From Amycolatopsis sp. NBC_00345 (GTDB lineage Bacteria > Actinomycetota > Actinomycetes > Mycobacteriales > Pseudonocardiaceae): DNA of 64,000 bases. A model generated the notes under the pieces. The model saw only the letters and a list, made by a program, of their open reading frames with translations. It was not told the origin of the DNA and ran no database searches. The DNA is taken from NCBI RefSeq assembly GCF_036116635.1, contig NZ_CP107995.1:186001-250000 (forward strand), given 5' to 3'. The stretch's first letter is position 1. Each line of letters begins with the position of its first letter. A program made the position numbers and the translations under genes. Below are positions 26,758 through 35,961 of the stretch, piece after piece.

Positions 26758-27637
26758 TCAGGGGCTGGTGAAGGTCACCTCCGGGAACGCCGCGCTGGGG
26801 CCGTTGAGCAGCGGCTGGGGCAACCCGTTGAGCTGCCGCTGGAAGAACGCGCCGACGTAGGTGGCGGTGATCGTGATCGACCGGGGAGCGTTCGGGATGG
26901 GCAGCGCGCCGCTTTCGTTGACCAGGTAGTCCAGGTCGGTGAACGAGTAATGGTCGGCTCCGGCGACCGTGAGCCACCGCTTCCAGCCGTGCAGGTTCGG
27001 CCAGCCGGCGGTCCAGCTCGGCACGAGCTCCGGGCTGCTCGGGTCCGCCGCCGCGACCAGCAGGACCGGGCGGTGGCCGAGGCCGGTGGCGGGCACCGGC
27101 GGGGTGATGGGGCTGTCCAGGTTGGCGCCGGCCAGCACCCGCCGGTCCGGTGAGTTCGGTCAGCAGGAAGGACACGTCCTGGGCGCGGCTGGTCGCGACC
27201 TGCGCATGGCTGATCGTGCCGGCGTCGAGCTCGTCGCACGCCACGCAGGGCAGCACGCCGCCGGGGAGTTGAGTGGCCACCGATTCGTAGGCGTGGTCGA
27301 CGGTGCGGATAGCGGCCGGGCAGGGGCAGGGCGTCAGCGCGCGTCCCGGTGCAGGTGGCGGCGAAAGTGGACGGCGCGAGGGTTCCCGGCAGGTTGGTGT
27401 AGGTGAGTAGTGCTGTTGCTTCGGCGATGTTCAGGTACGAGGCGGGCGCGCTGGTGCCGGGGATGGCCGGGTAGTAGATGTCCGTCATCAACTGCCCGGA
27501 CTGCGAAGACCACGGATCGGTGCGTGCCGGGTCGGTCAGGTGCAGGGTGCCGCGACGGCAGGGGCGGCCGCGCCGAGGGAAACGATCGCCGCGGCGGCGG
27601 ACACTGCGCCCAGCGTTGTTCGCCAGATCATCGTCAT
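26758..27637 (-). pseudogene. Broken alpha/beta-hydrolase (PAF-acetylhydrolase-like)
   Basis: Pieces of one secreted hydrolase are spread over three frames. ATG 27637 opens a good signal peptide (MTMIWRTTLGAVSAAA...APAVAA) that hits a stop at 27536. Next comes LHLTDPARTDPW...QLMTDIYYPAIPG in another frame (to about 27330), then TVDHAYESV...VLPCVACDEL (about 27310-27140) and finally AGANLDSPITPP...FTSP (27138-26758). The segments that should hold the oxyanion hole and the catalytic GHSLGG serine are absent, so there are internal deletions as well as frameshifts. No active enzyme can be made. Confidence 0.85.
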
Positions 27638-27678
27638 GGTGACGACTCTTCCGGCCGCCACCCGCCGCGACATCCGGG

Positions 27679-28905
27679 CTAACCCTGAACGGCCCCCTGA
27701 ATTCCGCGCGGAATCCGCTCGCCGCCGGAACGGGCGAGCAGGGTGATCACCGCCGCGACCACGGTGACCGCCGTCGTGACGAGTGCGGTCACCGTCCAGC
27801 CGACCCGCTCGACCGCGGCCGCGCCGAAAGCCGTGCCGAGACTTCCCCCGGCGAAGTAGACGACCATGTAGGCGCTGTTGAACCTCGCCGGTGCGCCCGG
27901 CTCGATGGCGAGAACCGTGCTCTGGTTCGCGACCTGGGCGGCGAACAGGCCCGCGTCGAACAGGGCCAGGCAAACCAGCGTCGACACGGTGCTCGAGAGG
28001 GCGAAGGCAAGCACAGCACCGGCGAGGCCGGCGAGACACAGGCCGCAGAGAATCACCCGGCGGGCGCCCACCCGATCGGTCCACGCTCCCGCGACTCGTG
28101 TGGCGGCGATCCCCAGTATTCCGGCGAAAGCGTACAACCCGATGCGCTCCGCGGAGTACGAAAAAGGAGGCTCCGACAGGGCCACCGCGAGCCCGGACCA
28201 GACGGCGCAGAACGCGAAGAACCAGAGGGTGCCCCGCATCGCGGCGAGACGGAGAGCCGAGTACCGCCGGTACAGCCCGGGGATCGAGCGCAGGGTCGCG
28301 AGGTAACCGCGGTCAGTGGCGCCGGCCACCGGTGGAATCACGAACAGCACTGTCACGGCGATGGCCGCGCACGCACCGGCGAAGACCCCCAGCATCCCTC
28401 GCCAGCCGATCAGGTCGGCCAGCCAGCCACCGGCGATCCGGCCGCCGAGAACCCCGGCCGAGATCCCCGCGGTGACGATTCCCAGCGAAGTGGCCCGCCG
28501 GTCCGCACTCGCCAGCCTGCCGACCACCGAGCTCAGCCCGGCGCCGGCCGACGAGCAGGCACCGACCACGCCGAGAACCAGGCCGAGCAGCCAGACCTGG
28601 CCGACGGCCGCGTTCAGCGCCAGAGCCGCGGCGAGCGCGCCGAACTGCGCGGACAGGACGTGGCGCGGGGAAAGCTGGTCAACGAGCGGAACCAGCAGGG
28701 CGAGCCCGCACAGGTAGCCGATCGGGCCGCAGGCCAGCGCCACGCCGACGGAGGCGAGCGACGTGCCCAGCGCGCCACCGACCTCGGCGATGGCGGGTTG
28801 CAACGGGTAGAGGGCCGCTGTGCCGACTGCCGCGGCGAGCGAGATGAATCCGACCACGGGGCCTCGGACAAGTCCCGCGGAAGGCGGGGTGATTTCGGTT
28901 TGCAC
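27679..28905 (-). CDS. MFS transporter
   Basis: 408 residues from GTG 28905 (start chosen at the first residues resembling the family, MQTEITPPSAGL; the upstream extension is low quality). Twelve hydrophobic segments; the A-loop is represented by LLVPLVDQLSPRHVL and the second-half loop by AGAWTDRVGARRVIL. Resembles the proton-driven drug/arabinose exporter type. Substrate unknown. It lies beside the hydrolase pseudogene on the same strand. Confidence 0.88.
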   Translation of the reverse strand: MQTEITPPSAGLVRGPVVGFISLAAAVGTAALYPLQPAIAEVGGALGTSLASVGVALACGPIGYLCGLALLVPLVDQLSPRHVLSAQFGALAAALALNAAVGQVWLLGLVLGVVGACSSAGAGLSSVVGRLASADRRATSLGIVTAGISAGVLGGRIAGGWLADLIGWRGMLGVFAGACAAIAVTVLFVIPPVAGATDRGYLATLRSIPGLYRRYSALRLAAMRGTLWFFAFCAVWSGLAVALSEPPFSYSAERIGLYAFAGILGIAATRVAGAWTDRVGARRVILCGLCLAGLAGAVLAFALSSTVSTLVCLALFDAGLFAAQVANQSTVLAIEPGAPARFNSAYMVVYFAGGSLGTAFGAAAVERVGWTVTALVTTAVTVVAAVITLLARSGGERIPRGIQGAVQG

Positions 28906-29036
28906 GAGCCGAGCGTAGGAAGCACGGCAGGGCGGGCGCTGGCAGGAAATCGCCGTGACCCTTGGGAAATCCGTGAAGCGGGTCCCGGCTCTCGCTGCCC
29001 GTGGGCGCATTGATCGGCGAAGCTGCGGCACGACGG

Positions 29037-29066
29037 GAGGGCCCTCCCCGTGCGGAGAGGGCCCTC
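29037..29066 (-). terminator. Terminator of small secreted protein gene
   Basis: GAGGGCCCTC occurs twice (29037-29046 and 29057-29066); as it is self-complementary, the copies pair to form a stable stem with a 10-base loop, about 20 bases after the stop at 29087. Confidence 0.75.
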
Positions 29067-29086
29067 GGTTCCGGTGTCTCAGCGGA

Positions 29087-29452
29087 TCACTGGTCGTACC
29101 AGCCGAACGCGGTGAGCGTGCCCGCGCCGGAGCAGTTGCCGCCGAAGGCCCAGTAGCCCGGCCCCTGCGCCGGCCCGTACCGGACGCTGCCGTCCGAGCA
29201 GCGGGTCACGGCGCCGCTGCGGCCGGAGTCGACCCGCACGTTGGCCGTCCACCGGTTGCTGTCGTGATAGGTGGTCACGAAGCTCGATACGTGGTCCGGC
29301 TGAACCCCGCCCGGGCTCGGGTACACGAGGTGCTCGTGCACAGTCGGCGCCGCCGTGGCCGCCGAGGCCGTGCCCGCCAGTGCCACGGAGCCGACAACGG
29401 CCGCCGCCCCCGCGACCACGACCCCGATCCGGGTGAACTTGGTGTTCTTCAT
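29087..29452 (-). CDS. Small secreted protein
   Basis: 121 residues from ATG 29452 (MKNTKFTRIGVV). Signal peptide with an ASAATA cleavage region leaves a mature protein of about 90 residues. It has a single pair of Cys (TRCSDG, GNCSGAG) that could form a disulfide, and Gly/Tyr/Trp-rich short segments (PGYWAFGG). No known family recognised. Its gene is divergent from the STAND NTPase, with about 165 bases between. Confidence 0.75.
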   Translation of the reverse strand: MKNTKFTRIGVVVAGAAAVVGSVALAGTASAATAAPTVHEHLVYPSPGGVQPDHVSSFVTTYHDSNRWTANVRVDSGRSGAVTRCSDGSVRYGPAQGPGYWAFGGNCSGAGTLTAFGWYDQ

Positions 29453-29617
29453 ATGCGTAACTCCCCCTGCTGTATTCAATGTGAATTTGTTTCTGGTCGG
29501 CCGGCTGGATCCGATCGGCCTCGTCCCTGTCTAGTGCGTTGGGGTTGTTCGCGGTGGAGTGCTGGACAGCGAACGACAAACTCCGAACAATGGGATTCGC
29601 CTGAGGGGGGTGGCGTC

Positions 29618-31289
29618 ATGCCAAAGCGCGAGCGTCCGCTTGTCGCGGATGGGGGAGTTTTGTCGCAGTTCGCGGTGGATCTGCGGAAACTGCGGGAGAA
29701 AGCGGGAAGTCCGCCGTATCGGGAGCTGGGCCGGAGAGCGCATTACGCGGCCGGGACGCTATCCGACGCGGCGGCGGGCCGGAAGCTGCCGACGCTGGCG
29801 GTGACCAGGGCTTATGTTCGGGCGTGCGAGGGTGACGTCGCCGAATGGGAAGAGCGTTACCGGGCAGCCGTCGCCGAACTCGGCGTGGCCAATGGATTAC
29901 CTAAAGTCACTGCGGAGCCGTTTCCCGGAGACCCGGCGTTCGAACCGGACGACGCCCATCGGTTCTTCGGCCGGGAGGATGTTGTCGCGCGGTTGGCCGG
30001 AATGGTGGATTCGGAGCGTTTCCTGGTCGTTTCCGGTGCTTCCGGAGCCGGGAAATCGTCGGTACTCCGGGCCGGTCTCGTCGCACGAATACGTGCGTAC
30101 GGGGCCGGGCCGGTAATCCTGATGACCCCCGGGCGGCTTCCGCTCGAGGAATGCGCGGCGCGGCTGGCGGCGCTGACCGGGGAACCGGCGGGGCGGGTGC
30201 GCGCCGGGCTCGCAGCCGATCCCGCGAATCTGCACCGGTATGCCCGGCGGGCCGTGACCGGACCGGACGCGGAGCTGCTGATCGTCCTCGATCAGTTCGA
30301 AGAAGTGTTCACCCGGTGCCGAGCCGGCGGCGAGCGAGACGCGTTCCTGGCGGCACTCGGCCAGGCGGCGCGGAATCCGGACAGCCGGGTCCGGGTCGTC
30401 CTGGGCGTCCGAACGGATTTCCTGGCGCGGTGCGCCGTGGTTCCCGGACTGGCCGGCGTGCTGAGCGCGGCACAGGTGCGGGGTCGGCCCGATGACCACC
30501 GAGCAGCTGCGCTCGGCGATCGTGCGGCCCGCCGCCGAAGCGGGCCACCGGGTGGAGAACGCGTTGCTGGCCACGCTCATGGCCGAAACGGCGCGGCAGC
30601 CCGGCGCGCTCCCGCTGGTTTCCAGAGCGCTGAGGGAAACGTGGCGGCACGGCGGAGCGCTGACGCTGGAGGCGTATCGCGCGGCCGGCGGGATCACCCG
30701 GTCGCTGGTGCGCGTCGCCGAAGACGTCTACGACGAGTTCGACGACGTCCAGCGGGCCATCGCCCGTGATCTCTTCGCACGCCTGACCGAGCCGGGCGAA
30801 GACGCCGACGACACCGCGCGTCACGTCCACCGCCGTGAGCTGGACAGCGGCCCGGACCTGGACGTCGTGCTCGAGCGCCTGGTCCGCGCGCGGCTGGTCA
30901 CCGTGGACGCCGACGGCCTGGACGTCGCCCACGACGCGCTCATCCGCGGCTGGCCGCGGCTGCGTGGCTGGCTGGCCACCGACCGGCCCGGCCTCGCCGT
31001 GCACCGGAGGCTGACCGAGGCCACCGGCCTGTGGGAGGAGGCGAACGGCGATCCGGCCGTGCTGTACCGGGGCGCGCGGCTGGAATTCGTGCTGGCGTGG
31101 TCGGCGCGGGCGAGGCTGACCGGCCGGGAACGCCGGTTCCTCGAAGCGGGCGTCGCGGTGCGCGATGCCGAGGAACGCCGGGGCCGTGAACGGGCGCGAA
31201 GGTTCCGGCGGCTCGGCGCAGCGGCCGTCGCTTCGGGCGCGCTCGCCGTCGCCTCGACGGTCGCGGCGGTGTTATGGCGGCCGAGCTGA
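29618..31289 (+). pseudogene. STAND-type regulator (HTH-nSTAND1 NTPase), frameshifted and truncated
   Basis: ATG 29618 (GAGGGGGG upstream) starts a helix-turn-helix-like domain (about 1-95), then an nSTAND1 NTPase with Walker A SGASGAGKSS and Walker B LLIVLDQFEEVF. At a GGGG run (30480-30483) the frame breaks; removing one G joins VRVGPMTTEQLRSAI in frame to 31289. The second part carries the winged-helix portion of the NTPase module and ends with one membrane helix (GALAVASTVAAVL). Relatives continue with WD40 repeats; here the stop comes at once, 14 bases before the next gene. So both a frameshift and loss of the sensor domain are seen. A sequencing error could explain the first but not the second. 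Confidence 0.8.
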
Positions 31290-31303
31290 CCTCTCCGGGG
31301 CGG

Positions 31304-32233
31304 TTAGGTCTTCACGCTCCGGTAGTAACTGAGCGCGCCCGGGTGCAGTGGCAGCGGCTCGGTCTCGATGCCCGGGTGCACGTCGATCGACAGGGCCGCG
31401 CGGTTGGCCGCGGCCAGCGCCGGGCGCGCGTCGAACAGGCCGCGGGTGAGGGCTTCGGCGACGGCGTCCGACATCGAGGTGGGCACGACCAGGAAGTTGG
31501 GCACCACCAGCGTGGTCACCGGGCCGGGCTGGTTGTAGGTGCTGCCGGGGATCGTCGCGGTGCCGTAGACCGAGCTGAAGGCCTGCATGCCGGGCATCAG
31601 GGCGGACATGTCGAGCAGCCGCAGGCCGACCTTCTCCGTGTACTGCGTGATCAGCGGCGTCGGCAGGCCGCCGGACCAGAACAGGGCATCGACGGTGTGG
31701 TTCTCCAGCGCTTTCAGCGAGTCGTCCAGGCTCAGCTGCTGCACGGTGACCGAGTCCTGCAGCCCGGCGACCTGCAGCACGCGCTCCGCGATGTACTCCA
31801 CGCCCGACTCCGGCGAGCCGACGGCGATGTGGTGCCCCTTCAGCATCGGCACCGAGGTGTACGGCGAGTCCGCGCGCACCACGATGTGCAGGTAGTCGTC
31901 ATGGATGCGGGCCAGCGCGGCCAGCTTGCCGGGTTTCGCGGCGGCGGCCTCGGCGGCGAGGTCGGCGGCCACGAACGCGACGTCGGCCCCACCCGACTCC
32001 ACGCGGTTGAGGTTGTCGCGCGAGCCCTGCGTCGACAACACGGTGGGCCGTTCGATCCCCAGGTCGGCGGCCCACGCGTCGGCGAGCGGCTGGGCGAGGT
32101 CGCTGTACACGCCACCCTGCGAGCCCGTCGCGATGCGCAGCCGCAGCCCCGAGAAGCTCGGGCCGCAGCCGGCCAGCAGCGCGCCGGCCGCCACCACCGC
32201 GACCGCGACCGCCGCCATCCGCCTCCACCGCAT
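31304..32233 (-). CDS. TAXI-family solute-binding lipoprotein
   Basis: 309 residues from ATG 32233. Lipobox LLAGC predicts a lipid-anchored extracytoplasmic protein. The TRAP-associated extracytoplasmic immunogenic (TAXI) pattern is visible: RIATGSQGGVYSDLAQPLA, ADVAFVAADLA, and GHHIAVGSPESGVEYIAERVL. TAXI proteins bind organic acids or glutamate for TRAP transporters, but no TRAP membrane subunit is next to it; it may serve an unlinked one or act as a sensor partner. Divergent from miaB. Confidence 0.9.
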   Translation of the reverse strand: MRWRRMAAVAVAVVAAGALLAGCGPSFSGLRLRIATGSQGGVYSDLAQPLADAWAADLGIERPTVLSTQGSRDNLNRVESGGADVAFVAADLAAEAAAAKPGKLAALARIHDDYLHIVVRADSPYTSVPMLKGHHIAVGSPESGVEYIAERVLQVAGLQDSVTVQQLSLDDSLKALENHTVDALFWSGGLPTPLITQYTEKVGLRLLDMSALMPGMQAFSSVYGTATIPGSTYNQPGPVTTLVVPNFLVVPTSMSDAVAEALTRGLFDARPALAAANRAALSIDVHPGIETEPLPLHPGALSYYRSVKT

Positions 32234-32408
32234 GGGGCGATCGTGCCAGACGCGGGGCCGGGAGCACGAAGACCGCCACGATGGGCCCCAGTGACGGTGG
32301 AACGGGGCGGTTACCCGCGGTTGAGCCGGTCATAACCGCCCCGTGAAGCGGGAACGGCGAGGTGGGCGCCGGTTTTGCCGAGGCGGGCGAGGGTTACGCT
32401 GGCCGGTG

Positions 32409-33890
32409 ATGAACGCGCGCACTTATCAGATCCGCACCTTCGGCTGCCAGATGAACGTGCACGACTCCGAACGGCTCGCCGGCCAGCTCGAAGAGGCCGG
32501 TTACGTCGCGGTGGACGGCGTGGCGAAGCCGGACCTGGTCGTGTTCAACACCTGCGCGGTCCGGGAGAACGCGGACAACAAGCTGTACGGCTCCCTCGGC
32601 CACATGCGGCCGGACAAGACCGCGAACCCGGACATGCAGATCGCCGTCGGCGGGTGCCTGGCGCAGAAGGACCGCGGCGAGATCGTCAAGCGGGCGCCGT
32701 GGGTCGACGTGGTGTTCGGCACGCACAACATCGGCTCGCTGCCGGCGCTGCTGGAGCGCGCGCGGCACAACGCCGAGGCCGAGGTCGAGATCCTCGAGTC
32801 GCTGGAGACGTTCCCCTCGACGCTGCCCGCGCGCCGCGAATCGTCCTACGCGAGCTGGGTGTCGGTTTCGGTCGGCTGCAACAACACCTGCACGTTCTGC
32901 ATCGTGCCGTCCCTGCGCGGCAAGGAGCGCGACCGCCGGCCGGGCGAGATCCTGGCCGAGGTCGAGGCGCTCGTCGCCGAGGGCGTGCTCGAGGTGACCC
33001 TGCTGGGGCAGAACGTGAACTCCTACGGCGTCGAGTTCGGCGACCGGCTCGCGTTCGGCAAGCTGCTGCGCGCCTGCGGCGGGATCGACGGGCTGGAGCG
33101 CGTGCGGTTCACCTCGCCGCACCCGGCCGCGTTCACCTCCGACGTGATCGACGCCATGGCCGAGACGCCGAACGTCTGCCACCAGCTGCACATGCCGCTG
33201 CAGTCCGGCTCCGACCGCGTGCTGCGCGAGATGCGCCGGTCCTACCGCTCCGCGCGGTACCTGAAGATCCTCGAAGAGGTGCGCGCCGCGATGCCGGACG
33301 CCGCCATCACCACCGACATCATCGTCGGCTTCCCCGGGGAGACCGAGGAGGACTTCCAGGCGACGCTGGACGTGGTGCGCGAGGCGCGGTTCTCCAGCGC
33401 GTTCACCTTCCAGTACTCCCTGCGCCCCGGCACGCCGGCCGCCACGATGGCGGACCAGCTGCCGAAGGCGGTCGTGCAGGAGCGCTACGAGCGTCTCGCC
33501 GAGCTGCAGGACGAGATTTCCTGGGCGGAGAACAAGAACCTGGTCGGCCGCCGGGTGGAGCTGCTGGTCGCCTCGGGCGAGGGCCGCAAGGACGCCGAGA
33601 CGCACCGGATGAGCGGCCGCGCCCGCGACGGGCGGCTGGTCCACTTCACACCCGCCGGGTCCGCTGTGGACGGTTCCGTGCGCCCGGGTGACGTGGTGGA
33701 GGCCGTGATCAGCTACGGCGCCCCGCACCACCTGGTCGCGGACGGCGACCTGCTGACGCACCGCCGCACCAGGGCGGGCGACAACGCCGAAGCCGGTCTT
33801 CGGCCCAAGACGAGCGGGGTCACGCTGGGACTGCCGGGCTTCGGAGCCCCGGCGGCGCAGCCCGCCCCGGTGAGTGGGTGTGCGCTGTGA
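32409..33890 (+). CDS. miaB: tRNA-2-methylthio-N6-dimethylallyladenosine synthase MiaB
   Basis: 493 residues from ATG 32409. Radical-SAM methylthiotransferase acting on i6A37 of tRNA, the product of MiaA also encoded here. N-terminal UPF0004 cluster cysteines at TFGCQMN (Cys13), FNTCAVRE and GGCLAQ; radical-SAM CNNTCTFC near residue 157; C-terminal TRAM-like region. The C-terminal tail after about residue 450 is extra and low-complexity. Stop overlaps the next gene's GTG by 4 bases. Confidence 0.97.
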   Translation: MNARTYQIRTFGCQMNVHDSERLAGQLEEAGYVAVDGVAKPDLVVFNTCAVRENADNKLYGSLGHMRPDKTANPDMQIAVGGCLAQKDRGEIVKRAPWVDVVFGTHNIGSLPALLERARHNAEAEVEILESLETFPSTLPARRESSYASWVSVSVGCNNTCTFCIVPSLRGKERDRRPGEILAEVEALVAEGVLEVTLLGQNVNSYGVEFGDRLAFGKLLRACGGIDGLERVRFTSPHPAAFTSDVIDAMAETPNVCHQLHMPLQSGSDRVLREMRRSYRSARYLKILEEVRAAMPDAAITTDIIVGFPGETEEDFQATLDVVREARFSSAFTFQYSLRPGTPAATMADQLPKAVVQERYERLAELQDEISWAENKNLVGRRVELLVASGEGRKDAETHRMSGRARDGRLVHFTPAGSAVDGSVRPGDVVEAVISYGAPHHLVADGDLLTHRRTRAGDNAEAGLRPKTSGVTLGLPGFGAPAAQPAPVSGCAL

Positions 33891-34363
33891 CCGAACCGGG
33901 AACGTCCGCCGAGGTGGGCCCGCAGCTGACCGAGGAGATCGACGAGGCGGGCCAGCGGGCCTCGCGCACGGTCGAGCTGGGCCGGCGCGGCTTCACTATC
34001 GCCGTGTTCATCTTCGTGCTGCTGGTCGCGCTGATCCTGCCCTGGGTGGGCGAGCACCGCGGCTACCAGGTGCTGGCCGGCCAGGGCGGCGGCATCCCGC
34101 AGCTGTTCGCCGCGACGTCCACGGTGATCGGCGTGCTGGCCGGCGCGGTCGGGCTGGTGACGCGCCGCTGGTGGGTCTCCTGGTGCTGCGCCGCGGGCGG
34201 CTGGTTCGCCTCGGTCGACGGCCTGCTCGCGGTCTGGTCCCAGCAGTCCGCCCACGCTTCCGGCGCGGCCGGCGGCGGCCCTGGCATCGGCCTGCTGATC
34301 GCCTGGGCGGCCACGATCGTGCTCGCGACGCTGTGGATGCGCACCGCGTTCTCCCGCGCCTGA
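33887..34363 (+). CDS. Conserved membrane protein (Rv2732c-like)
   Basis: 158 residues from GTG 33887 (GTGA overlap with miaB). Four hydrophobic segments (about 37-55, 75-95, 100-118, 132-150) with a soluble N-terminal acidic helix. It occupies the place of Rv2732c beside miaB in mycobacteria. Function unknown; probably cotranscribed and translationally coupled with miaB. Confidence 0.82.
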   Translation: MTEPGTSAEVGPQLTEEIDEAGQRASRTVELGRRGFTIAVFIFVLLVALILPWVGEHRGYQVLAGQGGGIPQLFAATSTVIGVLAGAVGLVTRRWWVSWCCAAGGWFASVDGLLAVWSQQSAHASGAAGGGPGIGLLIAWAATIVLATLWMRTAFSRA

Positions 34364-34368
34364 ACAGA

Positions 34369-34414
34369 CTCGTGAGTGTTTATGACGGTTCTAACCGTCA
34401 TAAACACTCACGAG
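34369..34414. terminator. 46-bp perfect palindrome between convergent genes
   Basis: 22-bp arms starting CTCGTGAGTGTTTATGACGG (34369-34390) pair perfectly with 34393-34414, leaving a two-base CT centre. It lies between the membrane protein gene and DUF349 gene, so it may act as a bidirectional terminator, but the near-absent loop and low GC compared with its surroundings also suit a dispersed repetitive element. Confidence 0.75.
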
Positions 34415-34429
34415 CCTTCGCGTAACGGG

Positions 34430-35743
34430 TCAGCGGTCGGCGACCGCGGCCTCCGCCGCCTGCAGCCATTCGCGCCACTGCGCGGCCTGGTCGTCGGCCT
34501 TCTTCGCCCGGCGCTCGTCACCCGCGGCGCGGGCCTTCTCGGCCTGGGACTCGAACTGCTCGACGCGCTCGCGGAACTGCGCGGCGCGCGCCTGCGCCTC
34601 CGGGTCCGTGCGGCGCCAGCGGCTGTCCTCGGCGGACTTCACCGCGTCCTGGACCGCCTTCAGCCTGCCGTCCAGCTCGCGGATGCGCTCGCGCGGCACC
34701 TTGCCGATGTCGTCCCACTGCTCCTGGATCTTGCGCAGCGCGTTCTTCGCGGCCTCGAAGTTCGCCGCCACGTCGATCTTCTCGGCCTCGACCAGCAGCT
34801 CCTCCTTGCGCGCGGCGTTGCCGGAGAACTCGGCGTCGCGCTCGGAGAACACCGAGGAGCGGCGGGCGAAGAACGCGTCCTGCGCCGCGCGGAAACGCTG
34901 CCAGAGCGCCTCGTCGCTGTCCTTCGGCGCGCGGCCGGCGGCCTTCCACTCGGTCATCAGGTCCTTGTAGCGGCCCGCGGTGGTGCCCCAGTCATCGGAC
35001 TCGGCCATCGACTCGGCCTCCGCGATCAGCTCTTCCTTGCGCTGCTTCGCGGTCGCCCGCTGCTTGTCCAGCTCGGCGAAGTGCGAGCCGCGGCGACGGT
35101 TGAACCCCTCGCGCGCCTTGGAGAACCGCTTCCACAGCTCGTCGTCGGTCTTGCGGTCGACACCCTTGACGGTCTTCCACTCGTCCAGGATCGAGCGAAG
35201 CCGGTCGCCCGCGGCCTTCCACTGCGTCGACTCGGCGGCGATCTGCTCGGCCTCCTCGGCCAGCGCCTGCTTACGCGTGACGGCGGCCGCGCGGGCCTCT
35301 TCGCGCTCCTGCTTGACGTTGGCCAGCGCCTTCTCGGCCACCCCGATCACGTACTCGAGGCGGGCGCCCAGCGCGACCAGGTCCCCGACCACGGCCGACT
35401 CGGCCAGGCCGTCGCGCAGCTGCGTGGCGGTGGAGAGCGCGTGCTTCGGGTCCCCGGCGCCGGAGTGCAGCCGGGTCTCCAGCAGCTCGACCTCGGTGCG
35501 GACGTCGTCGAAGCGGCGGGCGTAGTGGACCAGTCCCTCTTCCGGGCTGCCGGCCTGCCAGACCCCCACCGCCCGCTCGCCGTCGGCGGTGAAGACGAAG
35601 ACAGCGCCCTCGGCGTCGACCCGGCCCCAGGTGGACGGGGCCGGCTCGGCGGGCGGCACGGGCGGTGCGGTGTGCCCGCCGCCGTGCGCGTGCGGCACCG
35701 GGTGCGGCGCCGGGGTGCCGGTAGACGTGTTCTCCTGGGCCAT
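34430..35743 (-). CDS. DUF349 coiled-coil repeat protein
   Basis: 437 residues from ATG 35743. His/Pro-rich N-terminal tail (PHPVPHAHGGGHTAPPVPP), then a small N-terminal domain and three DUF349 repeats of about 75 residues, each with a KxEL(I/L)AEAE...W...RYKDLMTEWKAAGRAP-type pattern. Long helical, charged repeats imply an extended rod. Equivalent to Rv2731 in position. Function is not established. Confidence 0.9.
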   Translation of the reverse strand: MAQENTSTGTPAPHPVPHAHGGGHTAPPVPPAEPAPSTWGRVDAEGAVFVFTADGERAVGVWQAGSPEEGLVHYARRFDDVRTEVELLETRLHSGAGDPKHALSTATQLRDGLAESAVVGDLVALGARLEYVIGVAEKALANVKQEREEARAAAVTRKQALAEEAEQIAAESTQWKAAGDRLRSILDEWKTVKGVDRKTDDELWKRFSKAREGFNRRRGSHFAELDKQRATAKQRKEELIAEAESMAESDDWGTTAGRYKDLMTEWKAAGRAPKDSDEALWQRFRAAQDAFFARRSSVFSERDAEFSGNAARKEELLVEAEKIDVAANFEAAKNALRKIQEQWDDIGKVPRERIRELDGRLKAVQDAVKSAEDSRWRRTDPEAQARAAQFRERVEQFESQAEKARAAGDERRAKKADDQAAQWREWLQAAEAAVADR

Positions 35744-35961
35744 CGCAGGCTCCTTATCGCCTGTACGCCCGCTGGTGCGGGCGCCCCGCCGTGCGGCGGG
35801 GCCGGGTTACGCGTAGTGCTCCGGGGGCATGGGGCCCCAGCGGCATTCAAGCAGCTCAGCGTCGACCGTGGTACCGGCTGAGTCACCCGAAGCCAGTGAT
35901 CCTACTTCTCCGGGACGCTCCGTGTCCGCAGGCGCTACCCGTCCAGGTAGCGTCAACCGGC

